DNA from: Alphaproteobacteria bacterium
GTDB taxonomy: Bacteria > Pseudomonadota > Alphaproteobacteria > Caulobacterales > Maricaulaceae
NCBI GenBank assembly: GCA_016124205.1
Contig: WGOD01000001.1
Span: 372,001 to 436,000 of the forward strand
DNA: 64,000 nt
Reading direction: 5' to 3'
The notes under the pieces were generated by a model. The model worked only from the letters and a program-made list of their open reading frames with translations. It did no database searches and was not told the origin of the DNA. A program made the translations under genes and the position numbers. Positions 49,707 through 60,710 of this stretch are shown here, one piece after another. Position 1 is the stretch's first letter. Every line of letters starts with the position of its first letter.

Positions 49707-50627
49707 ATGGCAGCGAAAAACACCCCCCTCACCCTCGCCCAGCTGATCGGCGGCATGGCGACGTTCGGCTCGGCGACGCCGGTGTCGAAAATCGTGACGC
49801 AGGCGATGCCGGTCTTTGTCGGATCCTTCCTGCGGGTCGGGATCGGCGCGGTGGCGCTCGCGCCTCTGGCCTGGAGCAAGCTGGGCACGATCCGCGACAT
49901 GACCCGCGGCGACTGGCTGCGCATCTCGGTGATCGCGCTGTTCGGCATGTTCGGCTTTTCCGCCCTGATGCTCTACGGCATGAGCATGGTGTCCGGCGTG
50001 GCCGGGGCCATCGTGATGAGCACCGCACCGGCGGTGACGGCGGCGGCCTCCATGCTCTTCCTCGGCGATCATCCGACCTGGCGGAAGCTGACCGCGATCG
50101 CGCTGGCGGTCTGCGGCGTGCTGGTGCTGCATCTTGGCGGAGGTTCAGGCGGCGAGGCCGGTGGCAATCTGCTGCTCGGAACGATCCTGGTCTTTGCCGC
50201 GGTCTGCTGCGAGAGCGTCTACACGCTGGTCGGAAAGACCGCGTCGGAGCGGGTCGACCCGGTACTGGTCGCGTTTCTGGCAGCGGTGATCGCCCTGCCC
50301 GTCTTCCTGCCCTTCGCGATCTGGCAATGGCTCAGCTTTGACGTGTCACAGGTCGAGCCCGGCGCCTGGTTGGCGCTCGTCTGGTACGGCGCGGGCACGC
50401 TCGCACTCGGCAGCTGGCTCTGGTATGCGGGCGTGAAGAAGGCCGAAGGCGCGGTCGCCGCCGCCTTCATGGGCGTGATGCCCGCCTCGGCCCTCATTCT
50501 CAGCTATGTCCTGCTCGGTGAGCCCTTCCGCCTCGTCCACCTCGTCGGGTTTGCCATCGTCTTTGCCGGCGTGCTCGTCATGAGCTGGGAGCACGCCCGA
50601 ATGAGCCAGGACGAAACCGATCAGTAG
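49707..50627 (+). CDS. DMT-superfamily (EamA) transporter
   Basis: A 306-residue inner-membrane protein with ten hydrophobic helices in two EamA halves (about 10-140 and 155-295). Such proteins export amino acids, nucleosides or drugs; the substrate cannot be read. The first half begins [20 protein letters not shown] and the second [20 protein letters not shown]. It is the only plus-strand gene in this part, set between proS and DUF1467, and its stop overlaps the DUF1467 stop by seven bases. The start at 49707 is the first ATG that gives the whole first helix. Confidence 0.9.
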   Translation: MAAKNTPLTLAQLIGGMATFGSATPVSKIVTQAMPVFVGSFLRVGIGAVALAPLAWSKLGTIRDMTRGDWLRISVIALFGMFGFSALMLYGMSMVSGVAGAIVMSTAPAVTAAASMLFLGDHPTWRKLTAIALAVCGVLVLHLGGGSGGEAGGNLLLGTILVFAAVCCESVYTLVGKTASERVDPVLVAFLAAVIALPVFLPFAIWQWLSFDVSQVEPGAWLALVWYGAGTLALGSWLWYAGVKKAEGAVAAAFMGVMPASALILSYVLLGEPFRLVHLVGFAIVFAGVLVMSWEHARMSQDETDQ

Positions 50628-50983
50628 GTGTCGAAGCCTTCCGGGTTCGGCAGGAAGGGAATGGCGTCGAGCGGGATCGGCTGGAATTCGATCAGCACGA
50701 ACAAGGCGAGCCAGACATAGCTGGCGATCACCGTGGTCAGCCACGCCTTGCGCTTCAGGTCCGGCAGGACGGGAGCGCCGGGATCTGTCCCTTCGACCAT
50801 CTCGCCGTGTTCGGCCTGGCTGCGCACGCCGAGCGGCAGCGTCATGAACAGGACGATCCACCAGGTGATCAGGAAGACGACGAGGCCGGTGACGAAGCTG
50901 ATGCCCTGGGTCGGCAGGAAGAGCTGCGCCACCCACAGAACGACCGTCAGGGCAACGGCGATATAGCCAAGAATGCGTCCCAT
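50621..50983 (-). CDS. DUF1467 family membrane protein
   Basis: A 120-residue protein with hydrophobic segments at about 4-22, 28-50 and 82-100. The middle LPLGVRSQAEHGEMVEGTDPGAP is the conserved block of the family, found only in alphaproteobacteria next to mce and rnj. Function is unknown. It follows mce by four bases. Confidence 0.9.
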   Translation of the reverse strand: MGRILGYIAVALTVVLWVAQLFLPTQGISFVTGLVVFLITWWIVLFMTLPLGVRSQAEHGEMVEGTDPGAPVLPDLKRKAWLTTVIASYVWLALFVLIEFQPIPLDAIPFLPNPEGFDTY

Positions 50984-50987
50984 GGCG

Positions 50988-51407
50988 TCAGTGCTCCGGC
51001 TTTGCCATCAGCTCGACGAGAACGCCGTGCGTGTCCTTGGGGTGAACGAAGATGACGGGCACGCCGTGCGCGCCGATATAGGGCTCACCCGTGCCGAGCA
51101 CGGTCGCGCCGCGCTCGCGCATCGCGTCGCGGGCGGCGATGATATCGTCGACCTCGAAACACATGTGGTGCTGGCCGCCCTTGGGGTTCTTTTCCAGAAA
51201 CTTGTTCACCGGGCTGTCCGGTCCGAGCGGCTGGAGCAATTCCAGCTCGGTATTCTCGATCGAGACGAAGCAGACCTTCACGCCCAGCTTCGGAAAATCC
51301 TTCACCGGCGTCGCGGCGTCGGCGCCGTAGAGCGCGGCGTAGGTGTCGCGCGTCGCCTCGATGTCGGGCGTGGCGATGCCGATATGGTTGAGACGGCCGA
51401 TCTTCAT
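50988..51407 (-). CDS. mce: Methylmalonyl-CoA epimerase
   Basis: Interconverts the two methylmalonyl-CoA epimers in propionate use. The 139-residue vicinal-oxygen-chelate fold begins GRLNHIGIATPDIEATRDTY with the metal His; further His and Glu ligands are seen in HHMCFEVDDI and the VIFVHPKDTHGVLVEL end. It is next to rnj, with a two-base gap, in the coupled rnj-mce-DUF1467 set. Confidence 0.95.
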   Translation of the reverse strand: MKIGRLNHIGIATPDIEATRDTYAALYGADAATPVKDFPKLGVKVCFVSIENTELELLQPLGPDSPVNKFLEKNPKGGQHHMCFEVDDIIAARDAMRERGATVLGTGEPYIGAHGVPVIFVHPKDTHGVLVELMAKPEH

Positions 51408-51409
51408 GT

Positions 51410-53086
51410 TCAGACCTCCAGCACGGTGACGTCGACGATGGGCTTCTTGCCCCAGATTTTCGCAGCTTCGCGGCGCACGCCGCGGCGCACCGCCTCCTCG
51501 ATCATGTCCGGGTCACGGCGGTCGCGCTTGCCGAGGCGGTCGAACGCCTGTTCGGCGGCGTCGGCCAGCCCGTCGAGGAAATCCTCCATCGCGTATTCGC
51601 GGTCTTCCGGCAGACCAGCGGTCCGCACGTCGGGACCCGAGATCAGTTTTCCGGAAGCCTCGACCGCCAGCGCCACGCCGATATAGCCGGCGAAGGACAT
51701 CTTGCGGCGTTCGCGCATCGCCTCGCCATCGGCCGGCGTGATGAAGCTGCCGTCGACATGCAGGCGGCCTGCGGGCACTTCGTCGACGACCTCGACGCCC
51801 TCGCGGGTGATACGGATCAGATCGCCATTGCGCGGCGCAATGCCATGCGGCACCTGCATCGATTTCGCGAACCGCGCATGCTCGATCAGGTGACGGCGCT
51901 CGCCGTGAACCGGGATGGCGATGCGCGGCCGCGCCCAGTTGTACATGGCGCGCAGCTCTTCGCGGCACGGATGGCCGGAGACGTGGATGTCGCGGTCGCT
52001 GTCAGTGATGACGTGGACGCCGGCATCGGCCAGCTTGTTCTGAAGCTCGAAAATGCCGATCTCGTTGCCGGGAATGACGCGCGAGGAAAAGATCACCGTA
52101 TCGCCCCTCCCGAGCGAAACATTGCGATGCGTGCCCTCTGCTATGCGCGACAGGGCGGCGCGCGGCTCGCCCTGGCTGCCGGTGCAGAGATAGAGAATTT
52201 TCTCGGCCGGGAAGTAGGCCGCCTCTTCCTCGTCGATGAAGGGTTTGACGTCCTGCAGCAGGCCCACGGCCTTGGCCGCATTCGTCATGCGGTGCATCGA
52301 CCGGCCGACCAGACAGACGCGGCGGTCATTGGCTTCTGCAGCGCGGATCGCGGTCTCGATGCGCGCGACGTTCGAAGCGAAAGCGGCGATCGCGACCTTG
52401 CCGGTGGTGTGCTCGCCGACCAGTTCGATCAGGTGCTTGCGGACCTCGCCCTCGGACCCCGACGTCCCTTCGGAAAACACGTTCGTGGAATCGCAGACGA
52501 TGGCCAGCACGCCCTCGTCGCCGAGCCGGTTCATCGCCTCGACATCGATCGTCTCGCCGATGAGTGGATCAGGGTCGATCTTCCAGTCGCCGGTGTGAAG
52601 GATCAGGCCTTCCGGCGTACGGATGGCGAGCGCGTTCGGCTCCGGGATGGAGTGGGTCAGCGTCACGAGTTCGATGTCGAACGGGCCGAGCGTCAGCCGC
52701 CCGCCGAGCGGGATTTCGTGCAGTTCGACCTCGTCTAGGAGGCCCTTCTCCTTCAGCCGGTCGCGAACGAGCCAGGCGGTGAAGGGCGTGGCATAGACCG
52801 GGCAGCGGAAGCGTTCCCAGAGATGGGCGAGTGCGCCCATATGGTCTTCGTGCGCATGGGTCAGCACGATGCCGAGCAGGTCCTGTGCGCGCTCCTCGAT
52901 ATAGGCCGGGTCCGGCATGATGATGTCGACGCCGGGTGTCGTCAGATCGCCGAACGTCACACCCAGATCGACCATGATCCATTTGCGCCCCTCTTCCGGC
53001 CCGTAGCCGTAGAGGTTCAGATTCATGCCGATCTCGCCTGAACCGCCGAGCGGAAGGAAATAGAGGCCGTTGTCGTCCGTGCTCAC
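51410..53086 (-). CDS. rnj: Ribonuclease J
   Basis: A 5'-to-3' exo- and endoribonuclease for rRNA and mRNA processing. The 558-residue protein has the metallo-beta-lactamase motif [16 protein letters not shown], the beta-CASP region ([30 protein letters not shown]) and [11 protein letters not shown], then a C-terminal domain. The start is GTG at 53086, overlapping the coaX stop (GTGA). Confidence 0.96.
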   Translation of the reverse strand: MSTDDNGLYFLPLGGSGEIGMNLNLYGYGPEEGRKWIMVDLGVTFGDLTTPGVDIIMPDPAYIEERAQDLLGIVLTHAHEDHMGALAHLWERFRCPVYATPFTAWLVRDRLKEKGLLDEVELHEIPLGGRLTLGPFDIELVTLTHSIPEPNALAIRTPEGLILHTGDWKIDPDPLIGETIDVEAMNRLGDEGVLAIVCDSTNVFSEGTSGSEGEVRKHLIELVGEHTTGKVAIAAFASNVARIETAIRAAEANDRRVCLVGRSMHRMTNAAKAVGLLQDVKPFIDEEEAAYFPAEKILYLCTGSQGEPRAALSRIAEGTHRNVSLGRGDTVIFSSRVIPGNEIGIFELQNKLADAGVHVITDSDRDIHVSGHPCREELRAMYNWARPRIAIPVHGERRHLIEHARFAKSMQVPHGIAPRNGDLIRITREGVEVVDEVPAGRLHVDGSFITPADGEAMRERRKMSFAGYIGVALAVEASGKLISGPDVRTAGLPEDREYAMEDFLDGLADAAEQAFDRLGKRDRRDPDMIEEAVRRGVRREAAKIWGKKPIVDVTVLEV

Positions 53087-53862
53087 GAGAGGCTGCCCCC
53101 GTTCCGCTTCCAGACTTCCAGGAGGCCGCGAATGGTCAGGTCGGCATCGAAATGCTGGATTTCGGACGACGCGCCCTCGAACAGCGAGGCGACGCCGCCG
53201 GTGGCGATCGCGGTCAGCGGCTCGCCATACTCCTGGCGCACCCGCCGGGTCAGTCCGTCGATCAGCTCGATATAGCCCCAGTAGACGCCTGCCTGCATCG
53301 CGCCGACCGTGTTGCGGCCGATCACACGCTCCGGGCGCTGGATGGCGATGCGCGGCAGCTGCGCCGCGGCGGTGTGAAGCGCCTGCATGGACAGGTTGAT
53401 GCCCGGGGCGATGATGCCGCCCTTGAACACGCCGTCGGCGGAGATCACGTCGAACGTCGTCGCCGTGCCGCTGTCGATGATCAGGAGAGCGCCGTCATAA
53501 GCGACCCGTCCGCCAAGCGCATTGACGAGACGGTCGGCCCCGGCCTCCTGCGGGCGTTCGATATCGACGCCGATGCCGAGATCCACCCCCGCCTCGCCGA
53601 TGACGAGCGGTTCGACCTTCAGATAGCGTCGCGCCAGATTGCGCAGATTGAACAGGGATTGCGGCACCACGGTGGAAACGATGCAGGCCGTCAGATCCTC
53701 GAATTTGAGGCCCTGCAGCGACAGGAGCTGGGTCAGCCAGACAGCGTGTTCGTCGGCGGTGCGGGTGGCATGGGTGGCGGTGCGCCACTGGGCGCGCCAA
53801 TCCGTCCCGTCATGGACGGCGAACAGCGTATTCGTGTTGCCGCAATCGATCGCGAGAAGCAT
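53083..53862 (-). CDS. coaX: Type III pantothenate kinase
   Basis: First step of coenzyme A synthesis. The 259-residue ASKHA-fold protein opens [18 protein letters not shown] with the catalytic Asp; [11 protein letters not shown] and [15 protein letters not shown] hold further phosphate and Asp motifs. Type III enzymes are not inhibited by CoA. The start at 53862 is chosen for the motif; the longer frame reads over birA. It follows birA by ten bases. Confidence 0.96.
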   Translation of the reverse strand: MLLAIDCGNTNTLFAVHDGTDWRAQWRTATHATRTADEHAVWLTQLLSLQGLKFEDLTACIVSTVVPQSLFNLRNLARRYLKVEPLVIGEAGVDLGIGVDIERPQEAGADRLVNALGGRVAYDGALLIIDSGTATTFDVISADGVFKGGIIAPGINLSMQALHTAAAQLPRIAIQRPERVIGRNTVGAMQAGVYWGYIELIDGLTRRVRQEYGEPLTAIATGGVASLFEGASSEIQHFDADLTIRGLLEVWKRNGGSLS

Positions 53863-53872
53863 GGGCCAGCCT

Positions 53873-54613
53873 TTACCCCGGAATGCCGGGAAAGAATACG
53901 TCGCCCGCTGAGATAAGGCGGCGCTGGCCGTTCGCCATGTCGAGCCGCAGCGAACCGTCCGGCATGAGGTCGGCGAAAATGCCCTCGACCGTCTCGTCCT
54001 GCAGACGAGCGGTGCAGCGCTCGCCAATGCCCCAGGCGCGGGCAAGCCACGCATCGCGCAGCGGGCCGAAACCGTGCGTGCGCCATCGTTCGAGCCAGGC
54101 CGAGAAGCTGGTGGCAATACGATCCAGCGCAGCATCCTGCGACAGCAAACCGCCCTCTTCCGCGATGTCTGTCGCCGGGCGTTCGACGTCGCGCGGGTGG
54201 CTGGCGAGGTTGAGGCCGATCCCGACGGCGAGCCACAACCCGCCGCCGGGGGCACTGCCGGATTCCAGCAGCACGCCGCAGACCTTTCGCCCGCCGATCA
54301 GCACGTCATTAGGCCATTTCAGACGGACGCGCTCGCGGTCGATCACCGCTTCGCAGGCCTCTGCCGCTGCTAGCGCCGCGGCGAAGGAGAGCTGCGCCGC
54401 CTCGCCCGGCTTTGCGTCGAGCACATAGAGGCCGGTCGTGTAGAGATTGCCGGTGAGGTCCGCCCATGCGCGGCCGCGGCGTCCCCGGCCCGCGCTCTGG
54501 CGCCGCGCGGCGATCCACAGCGGCCCGCGTTCGCCCGCTAGCGCACGGCGGCGGGCCTCCTCATTGGTGGAGTCGGTTTCGGCCAGCCATTCCGTGCGGA
54601 CACCGCCCGGCAT
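53873..54613 (-). CDS. birA: Biotin-[acetyl-CoA carboxylase] ligase
   Basis: Attaches biotin to acetyl-CoA carboxylase. The 246-residue protein has the catalytic domain only: [17 protein letters not shown], the biotin-AMP loop [35 protein letters not shown] and a short C-terminal SH3-like domain. The helix-turn-helix of E. coli BirA is absent, so it is a class I enzyme that does not repress biotin genes. It follows nuoN by four bases. Confidence 0.95.
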   Translation of the reverse strand: MPGGVRTEWLAETDSTNEEARRRALAGERGPLWIAARRQSAGRGRRGRAWADLTGNLYTTGLYVLDAKPGEAAQLSFAAALAAAEACEAVIDRERVRLKWPNDVLIGGRKVCGVLLESGSAPGGGLWLAVGIGLNLASHPRDVERPATDIAEEGGLLSQDAALDRIATSFSAWLERWRTHGFGPLRDAWLARAWGIGERCTARLQDETVEGIFADLMPDGSLRLDMANGQRRLISAGDVFFPGIPG

Positions 54614-54617
54614 GACG

Positions 54618-56066
54618 TCAGATCAGACCGATCGACGCTCCGCGCGCCCACATGAAGACGATCGCCGCGAGCGGCACGAGCAGTACGGTCGCGAGGCCGG
54701 AAAGGTTCGCCACCAGGCCGACCGGGGTCGGCGCGGCGACGAATTTCTGTGTCGGCTCGTTGAACCAGATCACCCGGACGATGCGCAGATAGTAGGCCGC
54801 GGCCACCACGCTCGCGAGCGCGGCGATGACGACGAGCCAGATCAGCCCTGCCTGCACGGCGGCGTAGAAGATGAAGAGCTTGCCGAAGAAGCCGACGAGG
54901 AAGGGCAGACCGCCGATCGAGAACATGATGCCGGTCATCGACCAGGCGAGGCCCGGGCGCGTCTGCGACAGGCCGGAGAGATCGTCGACCTCTTCCACCA
55001 TACCTTCCGGCGTGCGCATGGCCAGGATCACGCCGAACGCGCCGATCACGCCGACCATGTAGAGGATCATGAAGGCGAGCAGCGCCCACAATCCGGTCTC
55101 GCTGGCCGCCGCGACGGCGACGAGCGCATAGCCCATATTGCCGATCGAGGAATAGGCCATCAGGCGCTTGATGTTGTTCTGCGTCAGCGCGCCGAAGGCC
55201 CCGACCGCCATCGACAGGGCGGCGATGGCCCAGATCACCTGCTGCCAGCTGTCCACCGCATTGCCGAACGGCTCGTAAAGCAGGCGTGCAAGAAGGATCA
55301 TCGCGGCCATTTTCGGCGCGGTCGCGAAGAAGGCGGTGACCGGGGTTGGCGCACCTTCGTAGACGTCGGGCGTCCACATGTGGAAGGGCGCGGCGGAGAC
55401 CTTGAAAGCGAGGCCGCAGATCAGGAAGACGAGGCCGAAGACGAGGCCGACGCTGGGGTCTTCACCGACCGCAGTGGCGATGGCGTCGAAGCCGGTCGCA
55501 CCGGAGAAGCCGTAGACCAGCGAGGCGCCATAGAGCAGCAGGCCGGACGAGAGCGCGCCGAGCACGAAATACTTTAGGCCGGCTTCCGATGCGCGCAGGC
55601 TGTCGCGGTTGAAGGCGGCCAGCACGTAGAGCGCCAGAGACTGAAGCTCGACGCCCATGTAGAGCGAGATGAGGTCGTTGGCCGACACCATCATCGCCAT
55701 GCCGAGCACGGCCAGCGCAACCAGCACCGAGAATTCGAAACGCGCCAGACGCTCGGCCTTCAGATACGGGCCGGCGAGGAAGAGCGCGAGCGCCGCCGCG
55801 CCGCAGATCGCGACCTTCGAGAACAGGGCGAAGGGATCGAAGACGAAGGCGCCGCCGAACGCGACACCGCCTGCGCCGGGAACAAGGAAGAGCGCCGCGG
55901 CACCGGCCGCCACCAGAAGTCCGATGGTCAGGAGAGAGACCCATTTCGCGGCCGTCTCGTCCTTCTTGATGAAAACCCCGACCATCAGGAGTGCCATCGC
56001 GCCGATGGCGAGCATGAGCTCCGGCGCGAGCAGCGTGAGGTCGGTGGCGAGAATGTCGTAGGTCAC
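54618..56066 (-). CDS. nuoN: NADH-quinone oxidoreductase subunit N
   Basis: An antiporter-like proton-pumping subunit of respiratory complex I. The 482-residue protein has about 14 transmembrane helices. The conserved Glu and Lys positions are seen in YMGVELQSLALYVLAAFNR and LAFKVSAAPFHMWTPDVYEG; the discontinuous helix lies near MAYSSIGNMGYALVA. The start is GTG at 56066. Confidence 0.97.
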   Translation of the reverse strand: MTYDILATDLTLLAPELMLAIGAMALLMVGVFIKKDETAAKWVSLLTIGLLVAAGAAALFLVPGAGGVAFGGAFVFDPFALFSKVAICGAAALALFLAGPYLKAERLARFEFSVLVALAVLGMAMMVSANDLISLYMGVELQSLALYVLAAFNRDSLRASEAGLKYFVLGALSSGLLLYGASLVYGFSGATGFDAIATAVGEDPSVGLVFGLVFLICGLAFKVSAAPFHMWTPDVYEGAPTPVTAFFATAPKMAAMILLARLLYEPFGNAVDSWQQVIWAIAALSMAVGAFGALTQNNIKRLMAYSSIGNMGYALVAVAAASETGLWALLAFMILYMVGVIGAFGVILAMRTPEGMVEEVDDLSGLSQTRPGLAWSMTGIMFSIGGLPFLVGFFGKLFIFYAAVQAGLIWLVVIAALASVVAAAYYLRIVRVIWFNEPTQKFVAAPTPVGLVANLSGLATVLLVPLAAIVFMWARGASIGLI

Positions 56067-56079
56067 CGTCCGGTCCCCG

Positions 56080-57600
56080 TCAGTTGGCCACGGCGGCGGT
56101 GGCCGCGGTGAAATCGGAAATCAGCTGGTTCACGGACGCGGCGGTCATGTCCGTTACCGGCGTGGAGAAGAAGCCGAGGAAGATTGTACCGGCAATCAGC
56201 GGAATGAAGATGATCCATTCGCGCGCATTGATGTCGGTGATGGCTTCCAGCTTCGGATTGGTCAGCTCCCCGAACACGACGTTGCGGTAGAGCGTCAGCA
56301 TGTAGACCGCGGAGAAGATCACGCCGAGCGCGGCGCCCATCGCCGCCCAGGTGTTCACCTGGAAGGTGCCGGCCATGGTCATGATCTCGCCGATGAAGCC
56401 CGACGCACCCGGCAGGCCGACATTGGCCATCGAGAACAGGGCGAAGATGGCGGCGTAGACCGGCATGCGGTGCACAAGGCCGCCATAGAAGGCGATCTCG
56501 CGGGTATGCATGCGGTCATAGATCACGCCGACGCAGAGGAAGAGCGCGCCGGAGATCAGGCCGTGCGACAGCATCTGGAAGATGGCGCCCTGCACGCCCA
56601 GCTCCGTCATTGCGAAGATGCCGAGCGTCACGAAGCCCATGTGGGCGACGGAGGAGTAGGCGATCAGCTTCTTGATGTCGGTCTGACGGAAGGCGACGAG
56701 CGAGGTGTAGACGATGGCGATCACCGACAGGGTGAAGACCAGCGGCTGGAACATCACGCTCGCGTCCGGGAACATCGGGATCGAGAAGCGCAGGAAACCG
56801 TAGCCGCCGAGCTTCAGGAGGACGCCGGCCAGAATGACCGAGCCCGCCGTCGGCGCTTCCACGTGCGCGTCCGGCAACCAGGTGTGGACCGGCCACATCG
56901 GCATCTTCACCGCGAAGGAGGCGAAGAAGGCGAGCCACAACCAGGTCTGGATGCTCGCCGCGAAATCGGTCTCCAGAAGGACGGTGATGTCGGTCGTGCC
57001 CGCCTGCAGGAACATGGCGACCATCGCGACCAGCATCAGCACCGAGCCGAGCAGCGTGTAGAGGTAGAATTTCATCGAGGCGTAGAAGCGGTTCGCGCCG
57101 CCCCAGACACCGATGATGATGAACATCGGGATCAGGCCGCCTTCGAAGAAGATGTAGAACAGCACCAGATCCAGCGCGCAGAACACGCCGACCATCATCG
57201 TCTGCAGGATCAGGAAGGCGATCATGTAGTCGGTGACGCGCTTCTTGATGTTCCAACTGGCCAGGATGCAGATCGGCATCAGGAAGTTGGTCAAGAGGAT
57301 GAAGAGGATGGAGATGCCATCCACGCCCATCCGGTAACCGAGGCCGAATTCCGCGAACCACGGGACTTCCTGGTAGAACTGGAAGTCCGGGTTCGACGGG
57401 TCGAAGCCCATCACCAGAACGATGGTCAGGAACAGCACGGCCAGCGTCGTCATCAGCGAGACGCCGCGCGCATTGCGGTCGAGCCAGGACGAATCCTCGG
57501 CGCGCATCATGAACTTCATCGCCGCCAGGAAGGCCGCGACGGCCGCCGGGATGAAGGTGATCGCCGTCAGGATCGGGAGGGATTGGAAGATCGCGGTCAT
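56080..57600 (-). CDS. nuoM: NADH-quinone oxidoreductase subunit M
   Basis: Second antiporter-like subunit. The 506-residue protein shows the conserved Glu in [20 protein letters not shown], the Lys in [20 protein letters not shown] and the [16 protein letters not shown] broken helix. It follows nuoL with no gap: the ATG at 57600 is next to the nuoL stop. Confidence 0.98.
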   Translation of the reverse strand: MTAIFQSLPILTAITFIPAAVAAFLAAMKFMMRAEDSSWLDRNARGVSLMTTLAVLFLTIVLVMGFDPSNPDFQFYQEVPWFAEFGLGYRMGVDGISILFILLTNFLMPICILASWNIKKRVTDYMIAFLILQTMMVGVFCALDLVLFYIFFEGGLIPMFIIIGVWGGANRFYASMKFYLYTLLGSVLMLVAMVAMFLQAGTTDITVLLETDFAASIQTWLWLAFFASFAVKMPMWPVHTWLPDAHVEAPTAGSVILAGVLLKLGGYGFLRFSIPMFPDASVMFQPLVFTLSVIAIVYTSLVAFRQTDIKKLIAYSSVAHMGFVTLGIFAMTELGVQGAIFQMLSHGLISGALFLCVGVIYDRMHTREIAFYGGLVHRMPVYAAIFALFSMANVGLPGASGFIGEIMTMAGTFQVNTWAAMGAALGVIFSAVYMLTLYRNVVFGELTNPKLEAITDINAREWIIFIPLIAGTIFLGFFSTPVTDMTAASVNQLISDFTAATAAVAN

Positions 57601-59748
57601 CTATTGCCCCCCGGCACGCGCAACGACCCACAGGGTCAGAAGAACAACGCCGATCAGCATGATGAAGGCGTAGTGATAGAGGTATCCCGACTGGATCTTC
57701 GACAGGCGGCGGGCGGCATTCATCGCCGCGCCGGCAAAGCCATTCGGGCCGAAACCGTCGATGATGCGCCGGTCTCCAACCTTCCAGAACAGATCGCCCA
57801 GCTTCTCCGAGCCGCGCACGAAGATGAAGCGATAGGCCTCGTCGAAATACCACTTGTTGTAGAGGAAGGCGTGGAGCGGACCGCCGCGCGCGGCGATACG
57901 GGCCGGCAGGCCTTCGTGACGGATGTAGAACAGCCAGGCGACGATGAAGCCGGTCAGGGTCGCCACGAAGGGCGCGAACAGGACCCACATCGGCGGGTGG
58001 TGCCCACCGCCATGATCGCCCTCGCCGTGCTCGCCGGCTTCGGTGCCATGCTCTTCGGCGGCCGCGCCGTGATCGTCCGCAGCCGGAGCCGCGTGATCGT
58101 CAGCCGGAGCAACTTCTTCGCCCGCGGCCTCGGCGCCGTGATCGGCCCCGTCCGCCGTCACCTCGTCATAGGGCGAGGCATGTTGCTGGTCGCCATAGTT
58201 TGCGATCGCGTACGGCCCCGGTGTCAGGGAGTCGCCCCAGAAAGCAAAGGAGTCCTCGCCGACGAAGCTGTCCTTGAACGCCGCACCGGCGAACACCGCG
58301 CCGACCGCGAGAAGGATCAGCGGGACCAGCATGACGGGCGGACTGTCGTGGGCGTGGTCGAGCACTTCCTTCTTGCCGCGGTACTTGCCGTGGAAGGTGA
58401 AGAAGATCAGGCGCCAGGAATAGAAGGACGTCAGGAGCGCGGCAAAACAGCCGATCCAGAAGGCGATCATGCCGAAGGGCGCGCCTTCCTGTCCGGCCAT
58501 GAAGGCCCCCTCGATGATCATGTCCTTCGAGAAGAAGCCGGCAAAGCCCCAGCCCAGAAGCGGGATGCCCACACCGGTCAGCGCCAGCGTGCCGATGATC
58601 ATCAGCATCCAGGTCCAGGGCAGCGCGTGGCGCGTACCGCCCATGTTCCGCATGTCCTGCTCGTCGTGCAGGCCGTGGATCACCGAGCCCGCGCCGAGGA
58701 AGAGCAGCGCCTTGAAGAAGGCGTGCGTGAACAGGTGGAACATCGCCGCGTCGTAGAGGCCGAGGCCGGCGGCGAAGAACATGTAGCCGAGCTGCGAACA
58801 GGTCGAATAGGCGATGACGCGCTTGATGTCGTTTTGCACGACGCCGATCGTCGCAGCGAACAGCGCGGTGATCGCGCCGATCACCGTCACCACGGTCGAG
58901 GTGTTCGGCGCGAGGTCGAACAGCGGCCAGCAGCGGCAGACGAGGAAGACGCCCGCCGTCACCATGGTCGCGGCGTGGATCAGCGCGGACACCGGCGTCG
59001 GGCCTTCCATCGCGTCCGGCAGCCAGACGTGAAGGAAGAACTGGGCCGACTTGCCCATCGCGCCGATGAACAGGAGGAAGGCAACGAGCTCGAGCGCCTG
59101 GAAGCTGGCCGGGCCGAAAGTCCAGACGGTGTCGACCATGGACGGTGCCATGGCGAAGACTTCGTCGAACTGGATCGTGCCGAAAATGGCGAAGACCGCC
59201 ATGATGCCGAGCGCGAAGCCGAAATCGCCGACGCGGTTGGTCACGAACGCCTTGATGGCCGCGTCATTGGCCGACTTTTTCTTGTACCAGAAACCGATCA
59301 GCAGATAGGACGCCAGCCCCACGCCTTCCCAGCCGAAGAAGAGCTGCAGGAAGTCGTTCGCACTGACCAGCGACAGCATCGCGAAGGTGAAGAGCGACAG
59401 GTAGGCGAAGAAGCGCGACCGGTGCGGGTCGTGGGACATGTAGCCCCAGGAATAGACGTGAACGAGCGAGGACACGCTGGTCACGACCACGAACATCACC
59501 GCCGTCAGCGTGTCGAGCCGGATCGACCAGGTCGCCTCGAACTCGCCGATCCGCATCCAGGTGGCGAGCGGGATCAGCTGTTCGTTGTGCTGAATGGCCA
59601 CGTCGAAGAAGACGAAGACCGACAGGACGGCGGACAGGATCAGCAGACCCGTCGTGATGGTCATCGCCGCGCGGTCGCCGATGAAGCGCCCGAACAGTCC
59701 GGCGATGATCGCGCCGACCAGAGGTCCGAAAACGATTATGAGAGGCAT
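57601..59748 (-). CDS. nuoL: NADH-quinone oxidoreductase subunit L
   Basis: The most distal antiporter-like subunit, with the long lateral helix. The 715-residue protein has VGWEGVGLASYLLIGFWY (Glu), FLLFIGAMGKSAQFFLHVWL (Lys) and the AYSTCSQLGYMFFAAGLGLY helix. Between about residues 525 and 590 it carries a His/Asp/Ala/Glu-rich insertion (GADHGAEAAGEEVAPADDHA and more), which is not part of the standard fold and is of unknown use. Confidence 0.97.
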   Translation of the reverse strand: MPLIIVFGPLVGAIIAGLFGRFIGDRAAMTITTGLLILSAVLSVFVFFDVAIQHNEQLIPLATWMRIGEFEATWSIRLDTLTAVMFVVVTSVSSLVHVYSWGYMSHDPHRSRFFAYLSLFTFAMLSLVSANDFLQLFFGWEGVGLASYLLIGFWYKKKSANDAAIKAFVTNRVGDFGFALGIMAVFAIFGTIQFDEVFAMAPSMVDTVWTFGPASFQALELVAFLLFIGAMGKSAQFFLHVWLPDAMEGPTPVSALIHAATMVTAGVFLVCRCWPLFDLAPNTSTVVTVIGAITALFAATIGVVQNDIKRVIAYSTCSQLGYMFFAAGLGLYDAAMFHLFTHAFFKALLFLGAGSVIHGLHDEQDMRNMGGTRHALPWTWMLMIIGTLALTGVGIPLLGWGFAGFFSKDMIIEGAFMAGQEGAPFGMIAFWIGCFAALLTSFYSWRLIFFTFHGKYRGKKEVLDHAHDSPPVMLVPLILLAVGAVFAGAAFKDSFVGEDSFAFWGDSLTPGPYAIANYGDQQHASPYDEVTADGADHGAEAAGEEVAPADDHAAPAADDHGAAAEEHGTEAGEHGEGDHGGGHHPPMWVLFAPFVATLTGFIVAWLFYIRHEGLPARIAARGGPLHAFLYNKWYFDEAYRFIFVRGSEKLGDLFWKVGDRRIIDGFGPNGFAGAAMNAARRLSKIQSGYLYHYAFIMLIGVVLLTLWVVARAGGQ

Positions 59749-59755
59749 CGGACGG

Positions 59756-60067
59756 CTAGCCCTTCATCATGTTGATGTCTTCCACCGCGATATCGCCACG
59801 GTTGCGGAAGAAGACGACGAGAATGGCGAGACCGATCGCGGCCTCGGCGGCGGCGACGGTCAGGACGAACATGGCGAAGACCTGTCCGGCGAGGTCGCCG
59901 AGATAGGAGGAGAACGCCACGAGGTTGATGTTCACCGCGAGCAGGAGCAGCTCGATCGACATCATCAGGATGATGACGTTCTTGCGGTTCACGAAGATCC
60001 CGAACACGCCGATCGTGAACAGGAGCGCCGCGACGCCGAGATAATGGGCGAGACCGATCTCAAGCAT
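59756..60067 (-). CDS. nuoK: NADH-quinone oxidoreductase subunit K
   Basis: A three-helix membrane subunit of complex I. The 103-residue length is typical. The conserved block [20 protein letters not shown] carries the Glu needed for proton movement; a second Glu lies in [17 protein letters not shown]. The start overlaps the nuoJ stop by one base (TAATG). Confidence 0.98.
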   Translation of the reverse strand: MLEIGLAHYLGVAALLFTIGVFGIFVNRKNVIILMMSIELLLLAVNINLVAFSSYLGDLAGQVFAMFVLTVAAAEAAIGLAILVVFFRNRGDIAVEDINMMKG

Positions 60068-60675
60068 TAGCCAATCCCCTCACCCGACTTGATGTCCTGC
60101 AGTTCGACCGCCGTCTTGCGGTCGCGGCCGACCTGAATGTGCGCCTTCTGGCGTTTCACGTTCGGGCGGTGGCGCAGCGTCAGCACGATCGCGCCGACCA
60201 TCGCGACCAGCAGCACCATGCCGGCGGCCTGGAAGAAGTAGACGTATTCGTCATAGATCAGATGGCCGAGCGCCTGGACATTGTTCATGTCCGCCGGCGT
60301 CGCCGTCACCTCGGACCGGGCCGCGATGTCAGCGGCGTTCCACGCATTGCCGACGAGGATCAACTCGCCCGCCAGGATCAGCGCGATCAGGCCGCCGAGC
60401 GGCAGATAGCTGAGGAAGCCCTGCTTCAGCGAGGTGAAGTCGACGTCGAGCATCATCACGACGAAGAGGAAGAGCACCGCGACCGCGCCGACATAGACGA
60501 CGACCAGCAGCATGGCGAGGAACTCGGCCCCGAGCAGCACGAACAGGCCGGCCGACGAGAAGAAGGCCGTGATGAGCCACATCACCGAGTGGACCGGGTT
60601 GCGCGCCGCCACGACGAGAAAGGCGGACAAGACCGCCACCGTCGCCAGCGCATAAAAGGCAATCACCTGCAGCAT
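60067..60675 (-). CDS. nuoJ: NADH-quinone oxidoreductase subunit J
   Basis: A five-helix membrane subunit of complex I. The 202-residue protein has [40 protein letters not shown] (the conserved pi-bulge helix) and a C-terminal basic tail. It follows nuoI by 35 bases. Confidence 0.97.
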   Translation of the reverse strand: MLQVIAFYALATVAVLSAFLVVAARNPVHSVMWLITAFFSSAGLFVLLGAEFLAMLLVVVYVGAVAVLFLFVVMMLDVDFTSLKQGFLSYLPLGGLIALILAGELILVGNAWNAADIAARSEVTATPADMNNVQALGHLIYDEYVYFFQAAGMVLLVAMVGAIVLTLRHRPNVKRQKAHIQVGRDRKTAVELQDIKSGEGIG

Positions 60676-60710
60676 GGTTTCGCCTGTTCCTTACGTCCCC
60701 GCGCCCGCGC

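Noticed and set aside
56470-59775. A 1101-codon open frame on the plus strand
   Set aside because: Antisense to nuoM and nuoL; the His/Asp/Glu/Arg-rich translation is typical of a shadow frame opposite hydrophobic genes.
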